A stretch of DNA of 5,682 bases from Rhodospirillales bacterium. Lineage in GTDB: Bacteria > Pseudomonadota > Alphaproteobacteria > Rhodospirillales > Magnetospirillaceae. Of this stretch, positions 5,258 to 5,682 are shown in pieces. A program made the position numbers and the translations under genes. Location: assembly GCA_030040955.1 (NCBI GenBank), contig JASHSH010000097.1, forward strand, positions 1-5,682, given 5' to 3'. The notes below the pieces were generated by a model, which had not been told where the DNA came from, did not search any database, and saw only the letters and a program-made list of their open reading frames with translations. How positions within the stretch are numbered: the stretch's first letter is position 1; every line of letters begins with the position of its first letter.

Positions 5258-5682
5258 GCGGCCCCGGCCTCGGTTCCGTCTCCCTGGTGCTGGCCAGCCC
5301 GTTGATCGGCGCGGCGCTGCTCGCGCTGCTGCCCGGCTATCGCCTGACCGCCCGGCTCAACGTGCTGGCGAGCTTCCTCACGCTCTGCGCGGCGGCCTCG
5401 CTGTTCCTGCGCGAGCCCGGCCCGCCGGGAACCTTCCTGTTCGTCGACGGGCTCAACATCGTGTTCCTCGCGCTGGGGAGCTTCGTCGGCTTCACCACCA
5501 GCCTGTTCAGCGCGACCTATGTCGCGCACGAGCTCGAGATCGGCCGGCTCACGCCCGCTTACCTGCGCTTCTACCACGCCATGTACCAGGTGCTGATGTT
5601 CGCGATGAACTTGGCCCTGCTCGCCAACAATATCGGCGTGATGTGGGTGGCGATCGAGCTGGCCACGCTGACCACCGTGCTG
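5254..5682 (+). CDS. hyfF: HyfF-like antiporter-type membrane subunit (3' partial)
   Basis: An open frame runs from GTG at 5254 to the end of the window, giving 143 residues with no stop; the gene continues beyond. It is the N-terminus of a second NuoL/N-type proton-conducting subunit, HyfF. It has a first membrane helix (SLVLASPLIGAALLALLPGY), a second near LNVLASFLTLCAAASLFL, the stretch FVDGLNIVFLALGSFVGFTT, then a loop with Ala-Thr-Tyr and YLRFYHAMYQVLMFAMNLALL. ANNIGVMWVAIELATLTTVL at the window end is very typical of HyfF; its Glu135 (5656-5658) is the conserved TM5 proton-channel carboxylate. The start overlaps the hyfE stop by four bases (GTGA). GGGGCGAG at 5241-5248 is a possible ribosome site. 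The family member is usually about 480-530 residues, so most of it is missing here. Confidence 0.88.
   Translation, partial: MSGPGLGSVSLVLASPLIGAALLALLPGYRLTARLNVLASFLTLCAAASLFLREPGPPGTFLFVDGLNIVFLALGSFVGFTTSLFSATYVAHELEIGRLTPAYLRFYHAMYQVLMFAMNLALLANNIGVMWVAIELATLTTVL

Overview
The window comes from a very GC-rich genome, with third codon positions almost all G or C. It most resembles an alphaproteobacterium. The evidence is a short HTH regulator of a type common there, a hydrogenase-4-like operon led by hyfB without hyfA or hyfD, and an ABC ATPase fused to a cyclic-nucleotide-binding domain. The species cannot be named from sequence alone. All real genes are on the + strand.

Layout. Positions 2-1120 hold the C-terminal part of an exporter-type ABC transporter: a complete nucleotide-binding domain core followed by a cyclic-nucleotide-binding domain. 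Its membrane domain lies before the window. Positions 1121-1322 are non-coding. The first part is GC-rich with two weak hairpins. The last ~70 bases form an AT-rich island with a candidate promoter, a dyad and an 11-bp direct repeat that runs into the next start codon. Positions 1323-1631 encode a small XRE/Cro-type HTH regulator. Six bases later a tightly packed operon begins: hyfB-like (1638-3647), hyfC-like (3638-4594), hyfE-like (4595-5257) and the start of hyfF-like (5254 to window end), with overlapping or abutting genes.

Together the last four genes encode the membrane arm of a group-4 [NiFe]-hydrogenase or complex-I-related complex: two antiporter-like proton-conducting subunits (HyfB, HyfF), the NuoH-like connector (HyfC) and a NuoK-like subunit (HyfE). 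The catalytic large subunit, small subunit and maturation genes would lie downstream, outside the window. It is therefore undecided whether the complex is a true hydrogenase or an energy-converting hydrogenase-related (Ehr) complex without a nickel site. The HTH gene at the operon head is the obvious candidate regulator. The ABC-cNBD gene is separated by a spacer and is probably an independent unit.

No rRNA, tRNA, CRISPR array, insertion sequence or origin was recognised. Nothing seen amounts to a clearly new system. The points most worth following are the regulator and operator at the head of the operon, the identity of the complex (Hyf or Ehr), and the ligand of the cNBD-ABC fusion.
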